A stretch of DNA of 64,000 nt from Rheinheimera sp. (GTDB lineage Bacteria; Pseudomonadota; Gammaproteobacteria; Enterobacterales; Alteromonadaceae). The stretch lies in contig NZ_JAUYGV010000006.1 in the NCBI RefSeq assembly GCF_030690345.1, positions 1,054,001 through 1,118,000 of the forward strand, written 5' to 3'. Made by a program: the position numbers and the translations under genes. Within the stretch, counting starts at the first letter, position 1; each line of letters starts with the position of its first letter. The notes beneath the pieces were generated by a model. That model did no database searches and was not told where the DNA came from. It saw only the letters and a program-made list of their open reading frames with translations. Positions 27,249 through 34,262 of the stretch are shown here, in pieces.

Positions 27249-29990
27249 ATGCTTAAACAGTTTACCGTTTCTGGCTTAACGCTGGTTCTACTCGCCTTAC
27301 CCCTACCGGTGTTGGCCCATGCTGAACATGACAAAGCCCGTTTTGTTGCCACAGACGGCAAAGATGTTGGCCGTTGTGAGCAGCCACTGCGGCCTTGCCA
27401 AACTATTGGCTATGCCGTTAAACAGGCTAATAAAGGCGATAAGGTGTTGGTCGCCGCCGGCCATTACCAGCTGACTGACGAAGAACAGCTGTTTTACCTC
27501 AGTAGTGAAATTGTGCCGGTGCTGGGTGGTTACAGCCGGTTTGATCATTATCAGCTACAGGCACCAACGTTAAACCGCACCACACTCAGTGGTGTGCCCT
27601 CACAGTTACAGGCGACACTGGAGCCGCGTGGCTTTTTCAGCCTGCGCGATGGCAAGGCCCGCTTGTCGGTGGGTTTACAGCAACGGTTGGTACAACATCA
27701 GAGCCTGAGTCAATCACAGCCGGCCCGGTCTTGCGTTGACGGCAAAGCCGGCAACTTTAGCTGCAGCAATATCGATTTAGTGGCACATATGGCATTGGCT
27801 GATTTTAGCTTGCAGCCGTCGTCAGCCAGCGATATCTGGGGTCATGTCGATTTAAACAGCGGTACAGAATATGCGCTTATCGGCTTGCGCAACGGCACTG
27901 CTGTGGTTAGCCTGGCCGATCCGCAAAACCCGGTTGAAGTGGGCAGCATAGCGGGCAGTAGCACCACCTGGCGTGATATTAAGGTGTACCAGTATTTTGA
28001 TACGGCGCTGCGGCGCTGGCAGGCCTATGCTTATGTGTCGTCTGAGGGCAACGATGGTATTCAGATTATTGATTTAACTCGGCTTCCCAACGCCGTATCG
28101 CTGGCCACGACCTACAGCGGCGTAATATCAAGCCATAATATATTTATCAGCGGGGTTGATTACAGCAGCAACAGTCAGAACAGTACTGCGGCACCGTTAT
28201 TGCACCTGGCCGGACAAAATACCCAGCGCGGCGCAGTAGCGGCGTTATCGTTGGCTAACCCGACGGCACTAAGCCCGGTGTGGCAGCAAAACGCTGCGCT
28301 GGCGGGGGATTACAGCCACGATGTGGCGATGATGCAAATAGCCGATGCGCGGGCAATAAGTGACTGTCAGTTCAGTCCCTGTCAGGTGTTGTTTGATTTT
28401 AATGAGCAGGATATCCGCTTGTGGGATGCCTCTGTGGCCAACGCCCCGGCTAAACTTTCGCAATTTAGTTATGATCAGGCCAGCTATGTGCATTCGGGCT
28501 GGAGCAGCGAAGATAACCGCTATTTATTTGTCCACGATGAGCTGGATGAAAGCAGCTTTAGTTTTAATACCACGCTGCGGATCTATGCGTTGGACGATTT
28601 ACGTAACCCTGTGCTGCAACCGGTGTGGCGTGGGCCTACCGCAGCGATAGATCACAATGGCTTTGTCCGCGGCAATCGCTACTATATGTCAACCTATCAG
28701 CGTGGCTTAACAGTACTGGATATCAGTAACCCGGCGGCGCCGGTTGAAGCCGGTTTTTTTGATACCTTTTTACCGTCCGACGGTGCGGCCTTTAACGGCA
28801 TGTGGGGCACCTATCCTTACTTACCCTCGGGGCTGATCCTCGGTAGCGATATTAATTCCGGCCTGTATATTCTGGCCGACAGCAGCAAAACTGTCGCCGC
28901 CGGCTCGCTGTCATTTACCAGCGATGCCGTAAGCGTTGCCCCCGGCGCGGTTGCGCAAGTTATAGTGCAGCGCCCGCAAGGCAGTGGTGCCGTCAGCGTG
29001 GCCTATCAAACGTTTTCCGGCAGTGCGGTGCAGGGCGTTGACTATGAACCGGCAACGGGCCGCTTAAGTTGGGGCGCTGCGGACAACAGCGACAAAACCC
29101 TTACGCTAACCACGCTGGACAGCGGTGACGCAGGGCGGCGCACTTTGTTTGTCAGGCTATATGATGTACAAGGCGGTGCTACACTGGCCACCCCCGCGAT
29201 GATAACTGTCGCCTTTGGTACCGAGCCGGCGCGGCCGGGTAGCCTTAGTCTGGTGCAAACCAGCGTCCAGGCGGTCGAAGGCAGCAGTGTGCAATTAGAT
29301 GTACAGCGCCTTGGCGGCAGTGACGGTGCAATTGCCATCGACTATATATTGCAAAGCGGCAGCGCCACTGTGGGTGACGATGTAGTTGATAACCGCGGCC
29401 GGTTAAGCTGGGCTGACGGCGACAGCAGCGAGAAAACTATTACGCTGGCGCTGATTGATGACAGCCTGGAAGAGGAAGATGAAAGCTTTAGCCTGCAGTT
29501 AGTCAGTGTTGATGGCAGTGAGCCCGGGGTTAATAGCAGTGCACAGCTAACCATCCTGGACGATGAGCGCAATACTGCGCCGGTGGTGAGCGCCGGTGAA
29601 GACCGTCAGGTAAATGCCGGCCAAAGCGTGACGCTGACGGCGATCGCAGAGGATGCAGAAAACGACAGCATTGTTTATCAATGGCTGCAGCTTAGTGGTG
29701 CTGCTGTCAGCCTGCAAAATGCCAGCAGTGCCAGCGTATCTTTTGTGGCGCCGGCCGGTAGCGCCAGCCTGGTGTTGCAGGTAACTGCCACTGACAGTCG
29801 TGACGCCGGCAGCAGCGACGACGTAGCGGTAGCAGTAGTATCTGTGCCGCCAGCGAATAACAATGCCGGTAGCTCAGGTGGTGGCAGTAGTTCAGCCTTT
29901 GCTCTGCTGTTGCTGGCCCTGCTATGGCGGTGCCGCGTTAAGTTGAATCGCCAATATGAGCCGCGCGCCGCTCCGGCATGTACCCTGTAA
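27249..29990 (+). CDS. Choice-of-anchor B family surface protein with Calx-beta repeats
   Basis: 913 residues from ATG 27249 with AAGG upstream. Order: signal peptide MLKQFTVSGLTLVLLALPLPVLAHA; a short segment (CEQPLRPCQTIGYAVKQA) like beta-helix repeat proteins; a beta-propeller-like region of LVIVD-type repeats (TAVVSLADPQNPVEVGSI, LTVLDISNPAAPVEAGFF), typical of the choice-of-anchor B family; two Calx-beta domains (about 560-770); an Ig/PKD-like domain; and a C-terminus GSSGGGSSSAF plus hydrophobic helix plus WRCR, a GlyGly-CTERM-type sorting signal, followed by an unusual 16-residue tail. Divergent from the MbnP/MbnH pair with an 81-bp gap, suggesting a joint function. Confidence 0.82.
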   Translation: MLKQFTVSGLTLVLLALPLPVLAHAEHDKARFVATDGKDVGRCEQPLRPCQTIGYAVKQANKGDKVLVAAGHYQLTDEEQLFYLSSEIVPVLGGYSRFDHYQLQAPTLNRTTLSGVPSQLQATLEPRGFFSLRDGKARLSVGLQQRLVQHQSLSQSQPARSCVDGKAGNFSCSNIDLVAHMALADFSLQPSSASDIWGHVDLNSGTEYALIGLRNGTAVVSLADPQNPVEVGSIAGSSTTWRDIKVYQYFDTALRRWQAYAYVSSEGNDGIQIIDLTRLPNAVSLATTYSGVISSHNIFISGVDYSSNSQNSTAAPLLHLAGQNTQRGAVAALSLANPTALSPVWQQNAALAGDYSHDVAMMQIADARAISDCQFSPCQVLFDFNEQDIRLWDASVANAPAKLSQFSYDQASYVHSGWSSEDNRYLFVHDELDESSFSFNTTLRIYALDDLRNPVLQPVWRGPTAAIDHNGFVRGNRYYMSTYQRGLTVLDISNPAAPVEAGFFDTFLPSDGAAFNGMWGTYPYLPSGLILGSDINSGLYILADSSKTVAAGSLSFTSDAVSVAPGAVAQVIVQRPQGSGAVSVAYQTFSGSAVQGVDYEPATGRLSWGAADNSDKTLTLTTLDSGDAGRRTLFVRLYDVQGGATLATPAMITVAFGTEPARPGSLSLVQTSVQAVEGSSVQLDVQRLGGSDGAIAIDYILQSGSATVGDDVVDNRGRLSWADGDSSEKTITLALIDDSLEEEDESFSLQLVSVDGSEPGVNSSAQLTILDDERNTAPVVSAGEDRQVNAGQSVTLTAIAEDAENDSIVYQWLQLSGAAVSLQNASSASVSFVAPAGSASLVLQVTATDSRDAGSSDDVAVAVVSVPPANNNAGSSGGGSSSAFALLLLALLWRCRVKLNRQYEPRAAPACTL

Positions 29991-30174
29991 AGGTTACTGA
30001 GCACGGGTAACTTCTACAGCCTGTAGTGCTGGTTTCAGTGCATAAGCAGGGTGTTAATTATAATAAGTATCTGTTTTAACTATTTTATTCTATACTGGTA
30101 TGGCCATTGCATTAACCTTATTGGCATATGGCAGCATTTTGCTGCTTTCCTCGTGTTAACCAAGGAGACATATT

Positions 30175-30498
30175 ATGGCTACTTCACAAAGTGCAACTAA
30201 TCAAGCTAACAGCGCAGCCAACGGCGGGTTAAATTCGCCGGTAACAGCGAAAGCCAGTGAAGCTGCGCATCATGCCGTTGATGCCATGGCGGTAAAAGCC
30301 GCAGCAGCAGAAGATACACTGCGCAAAACCGCAGCCAGCTCGCAGGAAACCCTGGCGCATAAGCAGGAAGAAATTAAACAGCAACTGCAAAGTACCTACA
30401 GCAAAAGCCGTGAATTTGCCGCACAAAACCCTCTGGCAGCAGCCGGTATTGCCTTTGCTGCCGGTATTCTGGTCAGCAGCTTATTGCGTCGCCGTTAA
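30175..30498 (+). CDS. DUF883 (ElaB/YqjD-like) membrane-anchored protein
   Basis: 107 residues: an alanine-rich amphipathic helical region followed by one C-terminal membrane segment (LAAAGIAFAAGILVSSLL) and an arginine tail LRRR. This is the DUF883 pattern; E. coli members YqjD and ElaB tether ribosomes to the inner membrane in stationary phase. AAGGAG precedes the ATG. It begins a three-gene unit equivalent to yqjD-yqjE-yqjK. Confidence 0.85.
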   Translation: MATSQSATNQANSAANGGLNSPVTAKASEAAHHAVDAMAVKAAAAEDTLRKTAASSQETLAHKQEEIKQQLQSTYSKSREFAAQNPLAAAGIAFAAGILVSSLLRRR

Positions 30499-30507
30499 GG
30501 CTGCTGT

Positions 30508-31011
30508 ATGCAGAATAGGGAAGAAGCTGAAGCTACTGCTGAGCCACAATCAGCTCAGCAGCAAGCTACCGCAAAAAAGCCGATGGCAGAGCAAGCGCTG
30601 GACCAGCTGTCAGAGTTGGCAGCGCTAAGCTGGTCTGTGTCTGAGCATTACGCTGAACAGCTTAAACTTACCGGACAAACTGCTAAAGCAGAATGGCAAC
30701 TCACCGGCCGCAGCTTAACCATAGCCGCAGCCCTGGTGGTAAGTTTTGGTGCCGGGCTTATTTTGCTCTGGGGCAGTATTTTGCTGCTATTGGGCTATTT
30801 GCTGTTTCAGGCAACCGGCTCGGTGGTTATCTCTGCAGTAGCCATACTGCTATTACAGTCGGCACTGCTGCTGTGGTGCTGGCGCAGTTTGGGCCATGTG
30901 TTGTCACAGGTTGGCTTTAGTGAAACCTGGCAGCAGTTATGCCGCGTGCTGTTTGCCAAAGAGTCGCCAGCTGAACAACAGAATCACGGAGACAATCATG
31001 CTGATAGATAA
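30508..31011 (+). CDS. Phage holin family (YqjE-like) membrane protein
   Basis: 167 residues with a hydrophilic Gln/Ala-rich N-terminus and two long hydrophobic helices (about 75-130) separated by a short turn. This is the DUF1469/YqjE holin-superfamily pattern; the name is structural and does not imply a prophage. Its last 14 bp overlap the next gene. Confidence 0.8.
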   Translation: MQNREEAEATAEPQSAQQQATAKKPMAEQALDQLSELAALSWSVSEHYAEQLKLTGQTAKAEWQLTGRSLTIAAALVVSFGAGLILLWGSILLLLGYLLFQATGSVVISAVAILLLQSALLLWCWRSLGHVLSQVGFSETWQQLCRVLFAKESPAEQQNHGDNHADR

Positions 31012-31249
31012 ATTGTTGTACCAGCAACGGCTGCAAGTAGCACAATTGGCAGAGCAGGGACGGCAGCGGCAAAAACTTTTACAGGCAGAAACCTGGCTGT
31101 TACGCCAGCGTGCCGGCGCTTTTATCGGCTCTGCGCCTGGTTTAATGCTCAGCTTCAGCGCCGGTGTGGTGTTTCAAATGCGGCATAACACTACGGTAAA
31201 AACCCTGCGTACTATGGTTGGGCTGCGCTGGTTAAGGTGGGTGTTTTAA
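30998..31249 (+). CDS. Small YqjK-like protein
   Basis: 83 residues from ATG 30998, preceded by GGAGAC, overlapping the holin-family gene. The N-terminus is glutamine- and arginine-rich and helical (QQRLQVAQLAEQGRQRQK), then comes a short hydrophobic region (GLMLSFSAGVVF). Third gene of the DUF883-YqjE-YqjK set by position and size; sequence similarity alone is weak. Confidence 0.65.
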   Translation: MLIDKLLYQQRLQVAQLAEQGRQRQKLLQAETWLLRQRAGAFIGSAPGLMLSFSAGVVFQMRHNTTVKTLRTMVGLRWLRWVF

Positions 31250-31427
31250 CCGGCGTTTAACCCTGTTGTTGTGGCGCGTTTAGCGCCGCTCCTCCGTTTC
31301 ACTCTCATAGTTAGTCTGCATCCTTCCTATTGCGATCGTTATTATTATTACCTTCTGCTTGTCTAAATATATGAAATTAATCAGTTTATTTTATACGCAT
31401 ATTTATCTTTGCAGATAACTTGCTTTT

Positions 31428-31484
31428 ATACTGTGCGGCGCCTAGTATATTGCTATGTGTCACACAGTATGCGGTGCACAGTAT
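31428..31484. promoter_or_regulatory. Candidate PadR operator: one inverted and two direct copies of CACAGTAT
   Basis: ATACTGTG at 31428-31435 is the reverse complement of CACAGTAT, which occurs at 31463-31470 and again at 31477-31484, 14 bp apart. A GTGTCACAC palindrome lies at 31457-31465. The cluster ends 14 bp before the PadR start codon. PadR repressors commonly bind dyads in their own promoter, so autoregulation is likely. Sites were read by eye. Confidence 0.5.
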
Positions 31485-31498
31485 AGGAAGCAAAGGTT

Positions 31499-31846
31499 AT
31501 GACAACTGCACAACTGGATAAAATGCGTTTGGAGCTGCGCCGTGGCGTGCTGGTATTGGCCGTGTTGGCTTCGCTAAAGCAAGCGCATTACGGCTATTCA
31601 CTGCGCAAACAACTGCAAGAAGGTGGCATCGATATCGACGAAGGTACCCTGTACCCGTTGATCCGGCGTTTAGCCGAGCAAGGTTTGCTCGACAGTGAAT
31701 GGCGACAGGGCGAAGGCCGTGAGCGGCGCTATTACCAACTGTCGCAGTTGGGGGCGGAGCTGTTGACGCAGTTAACAGACGAGTGGCAACAATTAAACGC
31801 AGCGCTTGGCAGCTTGCTGGGTAGCGCAACTGAGGAGAACAGCTGA
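31499..31846 (+). CDS. PadR family transcriptional regulator
   Basis: 115-residue winged-helix repressor: LRRGVLVLAVLASLKQAHYGY, EGTLYPLIRRLAEQGLL and ERRYYQLSQLG are the family blocks. The TGA stop overlaps the ATG of the next gene. PadR plus a HAAS-domain membrane protein is a frequent pair in which the membrane protein acts downstream of the regulator. The effector is unknown. Confidence 0.93.
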   Translation: MTTAQLDKMRLELRRGVLVLAVLASLKQAHYGYSLRKQLQEGGIDIDEGTLYPLIRRLAEQGLLDSEWRQGEGRERRYYQLSQLGAELLTQLTDEWQQLNAALGSLLGSATEENS

Positions 31847-32790
31847 TGGACTTAGTGCAACGTTATATAGCGGCGGTACAACGCGAATTACCCCAGACAA
31901 AACGTGACGAAATTGGCCGCGAGTTAAACGCCAATATTATGGATCAACTGGATATGTTGTCTGAGCAACGAGGTGAATTGGCTGAGGCTGATATTGCCGC
32001 AGTGTTAAAACAGATGGGCCACCCGCGCACGGTAGCGCAACAGTTTGTGCCGCCGCAGCCGCTGATTAGCCCTGGCTACATGTCGCTGTATAAAAGCACC
32101 TTGTTTATGGTGCTGGGTATTTTGTTTTTACTACAGGTGGTAGACAGCACCTCTGCATGGCTTAGCAGCCAGATGAGCTTTTTGCTTTATATGAAAAGCT
32201 TAGCCAGCGGCTTTATGCAGGATGTGCTGTTAGGGTTTACCAGCATCACGCTGGCATTTTGGCTGATGTCGCGGTTTGAGCCCGGGCAGAGCAGTCAGTG
32301 CGAGCAAAGCTGGCAGCCGGAGCAATTGCCAAAAGCCGGCCCGCACTGGCAGCATATATCACTGCAGGATATCTTTACCGACCTGGCAACCTATGTATTT
32401 TTACTGATCGTAATCTGGTTCCCGCTATGGCTGTCGCCGGAGCAGTTGGCTAACAGCCGGTTTTTATTCACCGACAGCGCACATCAGATATTAAAATGGG
32501 CCAGTCCGCTGGCATTGCTTGGTATTGCCAACAGCTTATGGCAGTTAAAGCAGCGCTTTTGGAGCCGTAGCATGTTACTGAGTAATATCGTGTTAAATGC
32601 CGCTTTTGTTGCAGTAATATTGTTACTGGTCGCCAGCGACCCGCTGCTGAAACTTGAGACTGAGGCATGGCAGGGCGTATTGCAGTTAGAGCAACTGGAA
32701 AGGGCAGCCGTTACCGGCCTGGTAATTACCGCCATGTTCCCGCTGTGGGAAGTAGTGCGTGACATATTGCGGTTGCGTAAATTAGCCTGA
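31846..32790 (+). CDS. HAAS signalling domain membrane protein
   Basis: 314 residues. The first 70 form the HAAS/DUF1700-type helical domain (VQRYIAAVQRELPQTKRDEI, LKQMGHPRTVAQQF). About six membrane segments follow. It is translationally coupled to the PadR gene and probably under its control. The role is unknown; similar pairs occur near stress and transport genes. Confidence 0.85.
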   Translation: MDLVQRYIAAVQRELPQTKRDEIGRELNANIMDQLDMLSEQRGELAEADIAAVLKQMGHPRTVAQQFVPPQPLISPGYMSLYKSTLFMVLGILFLLQVVDSTSAWLSSQMSFLLYMKSLASGFMQDVLLGFTSITLAFWLMSRFEPGQSSQCEQSWQPEQLPKAGPHWQHISLQDIFTDLATYVFLLIVIWFPLWLSPEQLANSRFLFTDSAHQILKWASPLALLGIANSLWQLKQRFWSRSMLLSNIVLNAAFVAVILLLVASDPLLKLETEAWQGVLQLEQLERAAVTGLVITAMFPLWEVVRDILRLRKLA

Positions 32791-32822
32791 TGTTTTGAAG
32801 ATGGCCGCCTGCCGGCGGCCTC

Positions 32823-32896
32823 TGGAGCGGGTGGCGGGAATCGAACCCGTGTCTAAAGCTTGGGAAGCTTTCGTTCTGCCATTGAACTACACCCGC
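32823..32896 (-). tRNA. tRNA-Gly (anticodon CCC)
   Basis: A 74-nt cloverleaf on the minus strand including an encoded CCA. The acceptor stem GCGGGTG pairs with CACCCGC, the T-arm is GGGTTCGATTCCC, and the anticodon arm AAAGC-TTCCCAA-GCTTT has CCC in the loop. Closely matches E. coli glyU by memory. It lies at the left edge of the accessory peptide locus, on the side of its 5-prime end. Confidence 0.95.
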
Positions 32897-32971
32897 AGTT
32901 TGCAACCGCGCAGATAAGAGCCGCTAAAGTAAAGCTCGCCTTAATGTCTGTCAATGGCTTGCTGAAGTTAA

Positions 32972-33094
32972 ATAGGGGTATTCAAAGTAGATGCGTTTGA
33001 TTCCCAGTACACTATTTTCCACAGCGAACGCCGTAACGTGGCGCATCTGAATGACGATAAACTGCAGCAGGTTGTTAAGAAAAAACAAGATTAA
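32972..33094 (+). pseudogene. Remnant 3-prime end of a lost gene
   Basis: A 40-codon open stretch has no start codon but a normal stop at 33092-33094, followed 25 bp later by a good terminator. It reads KVDAFDSQYTIFHSERRNVA and ends DDKLQQVVKKKQD, with core-genome-like codon use. It looks like the tail of a gene whose body was lost when DNA was rearranged between the tRNA and the peptide locus. I could not identify the parent gene. Confidence 0.45.
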
Positions 33095-33119
33095 TCAGTG
33101 TTTTGGTTACTCTGCTAAC

Positions 33120-33140
33120 AAGGGGCTGTGGCCCCTTTTT
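33120..33140 (+). terminator. Rho-independent terminator
   Basis: Stem GGGGC / GCCCC with loop TGTG, followed by TTTTT. It lies just after the remnant reading frame and still marks the end of the old gene. Confidence 0.85.
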
Positions 33141-33152
33141 GTTGTCAATTTT

Positions 33153-33180
33153 AAGCCACCTTATATGGAAGTGGCTTTTT
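33153..33180 (+). terminator. Second hairpin with T run
   Basis: AAGCCAC and GTGGCTT pair around an 11-base loop and are followed by TTT. A second, weaker terminator-like hairpin insulating the peptide locus from upstream transcription. The rest of the 520-bp gene-free stretch 32897-33416 holds only the remnant, these two hairpins and the promoter region described separately. Confidence 0.6.
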
Positions 33181-33287
33181 ACTTGAAACGATAGCTTCCA
33201 TGTCGCTGTGTGACACGAAAAATGCCTTCGTGTTGTCCGGCCCGGGGGGAGCGCTTATTGTATTGATTGCCAATTCATCAGAATTTA

Positions 33288-33354
33288 ACCAGAAATCCTC
33301 TTTTTTTACCGTTCGTCACTTTTGCTCAATCTTATTTCAATAACTCTCTACTAT
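33288..33354 (+). promoter_or_regulatory. Promoter region of the precursor operon with LytTR-like site
   Basis: ACCGTTCGTCAC at 33308-33319 fits the general LytTR half-site pattern [TA][AC][CA]GTTN[AG][TC]. A poorer copy lies 20 bp upstream (ACCAGAAATCC, from 33288) or about 21 bp downstream (ATCTTATTTCAA, from 33329). A possible -10 box TACTAT is at 33349-33354. The same CCGTTCGTCAC occurs again at 36452-36462, at nearly the same distance from a start codon. Regulation by the LytTR protein encoded at 41505-42245 is inferred. Confidence 0.5.
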
Positions 33355-33416
33355 TAATTGCAAGTCAAGACGGCTTGGCTTTTAAAACTTTTAATTACAT
33401 ATCAGGAATTTAAAAA

Positions 33417-33536
33417 ATGAAACTGGAAAACACAGTAGCACTAAACACTGAATTTGGCATCGCGGGCACATCACAATTACAAGTAGTTGGTGGCCCAATC
33501 TGCGTTGGCATCATGGTTGTTTTAATTCTTAATTAA
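33417..33536 (+). CDS. Double-glycine leader peptide precursor, copy 1
   Basis: A 39-residue peptide in two parts. The leader of 26 residues (starting MKLENTVALNTEF) ends in GTSQLQVVGG, fitting the double-glycine leaders of class II bacteriocins, microcins and peptide pheromones. The predicted core PICVGIMVVLILN is 13 residues, almost wholly hydrophobic, uncharged, with one Cys at core position 3. AGGA lies upstream of ATG. It is the first of four copies encoding the identical peptide. Predicted to be cleaved after GG and exported; modification of the core is possible but not shown. Family not recognised. Confidence 0.85.
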   Translation: MKLENTVALNTEFGIAGTSQLQVVGGPICVGIMVVLILN

Positions 33537-33562
33537 TTCACTTAAATAAAAGGAATCAAAAA

Positions 33563-33682
33563 ATGAAACTAGAAAATACAGTAGCACTAAACACTGAATT
33601 TGGCATCGCGGGCACATCACAATTGCAAGTAGTTGGTGGCCCAATCTGCGTCGGCATCATGGTTGTTTTAATTCTTAACTAA
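33563..33682 (+). CDS. Double-glycine leader peptide precursor, copy 2
   Basis: Encodes the same 39 residues as copy 1. The DNA differs at a handful of third-position sites only (for example CTG to CTA at codon 3, AAC to AAT at codon 5), so selection or gene conversion is keeping the peptide fixed. Preceded by AAAAGGAATC. Confidence 0.85.
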   Translation: MKLENTVALNTEFGIAGTSQLQVVGGPICVGIMVVLILN

Positions 33683-33707
33683 TTCACTTAAATAAAAGGA
33701 ATAAAAA

Positions 33708-33827
33708 ATGAAACTGGAAAACACAGTAGCACTAAACACCGAATTTGGCATCGCGGGCACATCACAATTGCAAGTAGTTGGTGGCCCAATCTGCGTCGGC
33801 ATCATGGTTGTTTTAATTCTTAACTAA
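33708..33827 (+). CDS. Double-glycine leader peptide precursor, copy 3
   Basis: Identical 39-residue product to copies 1, 2 and 4; the DNA shows silent changes only. The spacer before it is one base shorter than the others (GGAATAAAAA). Same AAAAGGA ribosome binding site. Confidence 0.85.
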   Translation: MKLENTVALNTEFGIAGTSQLQVVGGPICVGIMVVLILN

Positions 33828-33853
33828 TTCACTTAAATAAAAGGAATCAAAAA

Positions 33854-33973
33854 ATGAAACTAGAAAACACAGTAGCACTAAACACTGAATTTGGCATCGC
33901 GGGCACATCACAATTACAAGTAGTTGGTGGCCCAATCTGCGTCGGTATTATGGTTGTTTTAATTCTTAACTAA
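33854..33973 (+). CDS. Double-glycine leader peptide precursor, copy 4
   Basis: Identical 39-residue product to copies 1-3, with silent differences concentrated at the 3-prime end (GTC GGT ATT for Val-Gly-Ile). Downstream the repeated spacer sequence breaks down, marking the end of the perfect array. Confidence 0.85.
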   Translation: MKLENTVALNTEFGIAGTSQLQVVGGPICVGIMVVLILN

Positions 33974-34005
33974 CCCACTCAAATAAGTGAATAAGGAAAG
34001 TTAGT

Positions 34006-34122
34006 ATGAAAATTGACCATGTTGCAGAGTTGACAACCAGTATCGGTATCGCGGGATCTTCACAACTTCAAGTAGTTGGCGGCCTGCAGTGTATCAGTGT
34101 ATTTGTCGGTCATTTACTCTAA
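34006..34122 (+). CDS. Diverged double-glycine leader peptide precursor, copy 5
   Basis: A 38-residue relative. The leader differs at its start (MKIDHVAELTTSI) but shares GIAG-SSQLQVVGG. The predicted core LQCISVFVGHLL is different from PICVGIMVVLILN yet keeps the Cys at core position 3 and the hydrophobic character. Upstream is AAGGAAAG. The divergence suggests a two-component peptide (four doses of one, one of the other) or a separate signalling peptide. Not in the supplied long reading frames because of its size, but conservation of the leader makes it a real gene. Confidence 0.85.
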   Translation: MKIDHVAELTTSIGIAGSSQLQVVGGLQCISVFVGHLL

Positions 34123-34141
34123 TCACCGCCGCGTATCCGTT

Positions 34142-34210
34142 GCCGTAAGTTACGAAAATAAGCTGTGTGGATGTCTCGGCCTGCCGGGACAATTCCACCC
34201 TCCTTACGGC
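34142..34210 (+). ncRNA. Nested intergenic hairpin between precursors and modification genes
   Basis: Three stacked stems: GCCGTAAG (34142-34149) with CTTACGGC (34203-34210); GTGGA (34167-34171) with TCCAC (34194-34198); and TGTCTCGG with CCGGGACA around the tetraloop CCTG. The inner two make a nearly continuous 13-bp helix. There is no T run. Likely roles are partial attenuation or 3-prime protection of the precursor mRNA, so that small peptides are made in excess over the enzymes downstream. Inferred by eye. Confidence 0.65.
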
Positions 34211-34262
34211 GGTCGCAACATAGAGTCTACTATTGATTAAAAAAGCGTTACCGGAGCAAATA

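Larger units (their letters stand above)
33417..33993 (+). repeat. Tandem array of 145-146 bp units, each one precursor gene
   Basis: Start codons at 33417, 33563, 33708 and 33854 are spaced 146, 145 and 146 bp; a diverged fifth gene starts 152 bp further on. The units include the coding region and the spacer AATTCACTTAAATAAAAGGA with its ribosome binding site. Sequence identity between units is very high and the few differences inside the genes are all silent. Confidence 0.95.

Noticed and set aside
30508-31011. Holin-family gene as evidence of a prophage.
   Set aside because: The neighbours are DUF883 and YqjK-like genes, the standard chromosomal set; no phage structural or lysis genes are near.
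33200-33337. A 45-codon frame (starting MSLCDTKNAFVLSGPGG) upstream of the precursor array, with a GG followed by a hydrophobic stretch.
   Set aside because: No ribosome binding site, no similarity to the conserved leader end, and it runs through the promoter and the LytTR-like motif. Chance resemblance is more likely.
33417-33993. Tandem repeats read as a CRISPR-like or satellite array.
   Set aside because: Each unit contains a complete open reading frame with ribosome binding site and only silent differences; there are no unique spacers.
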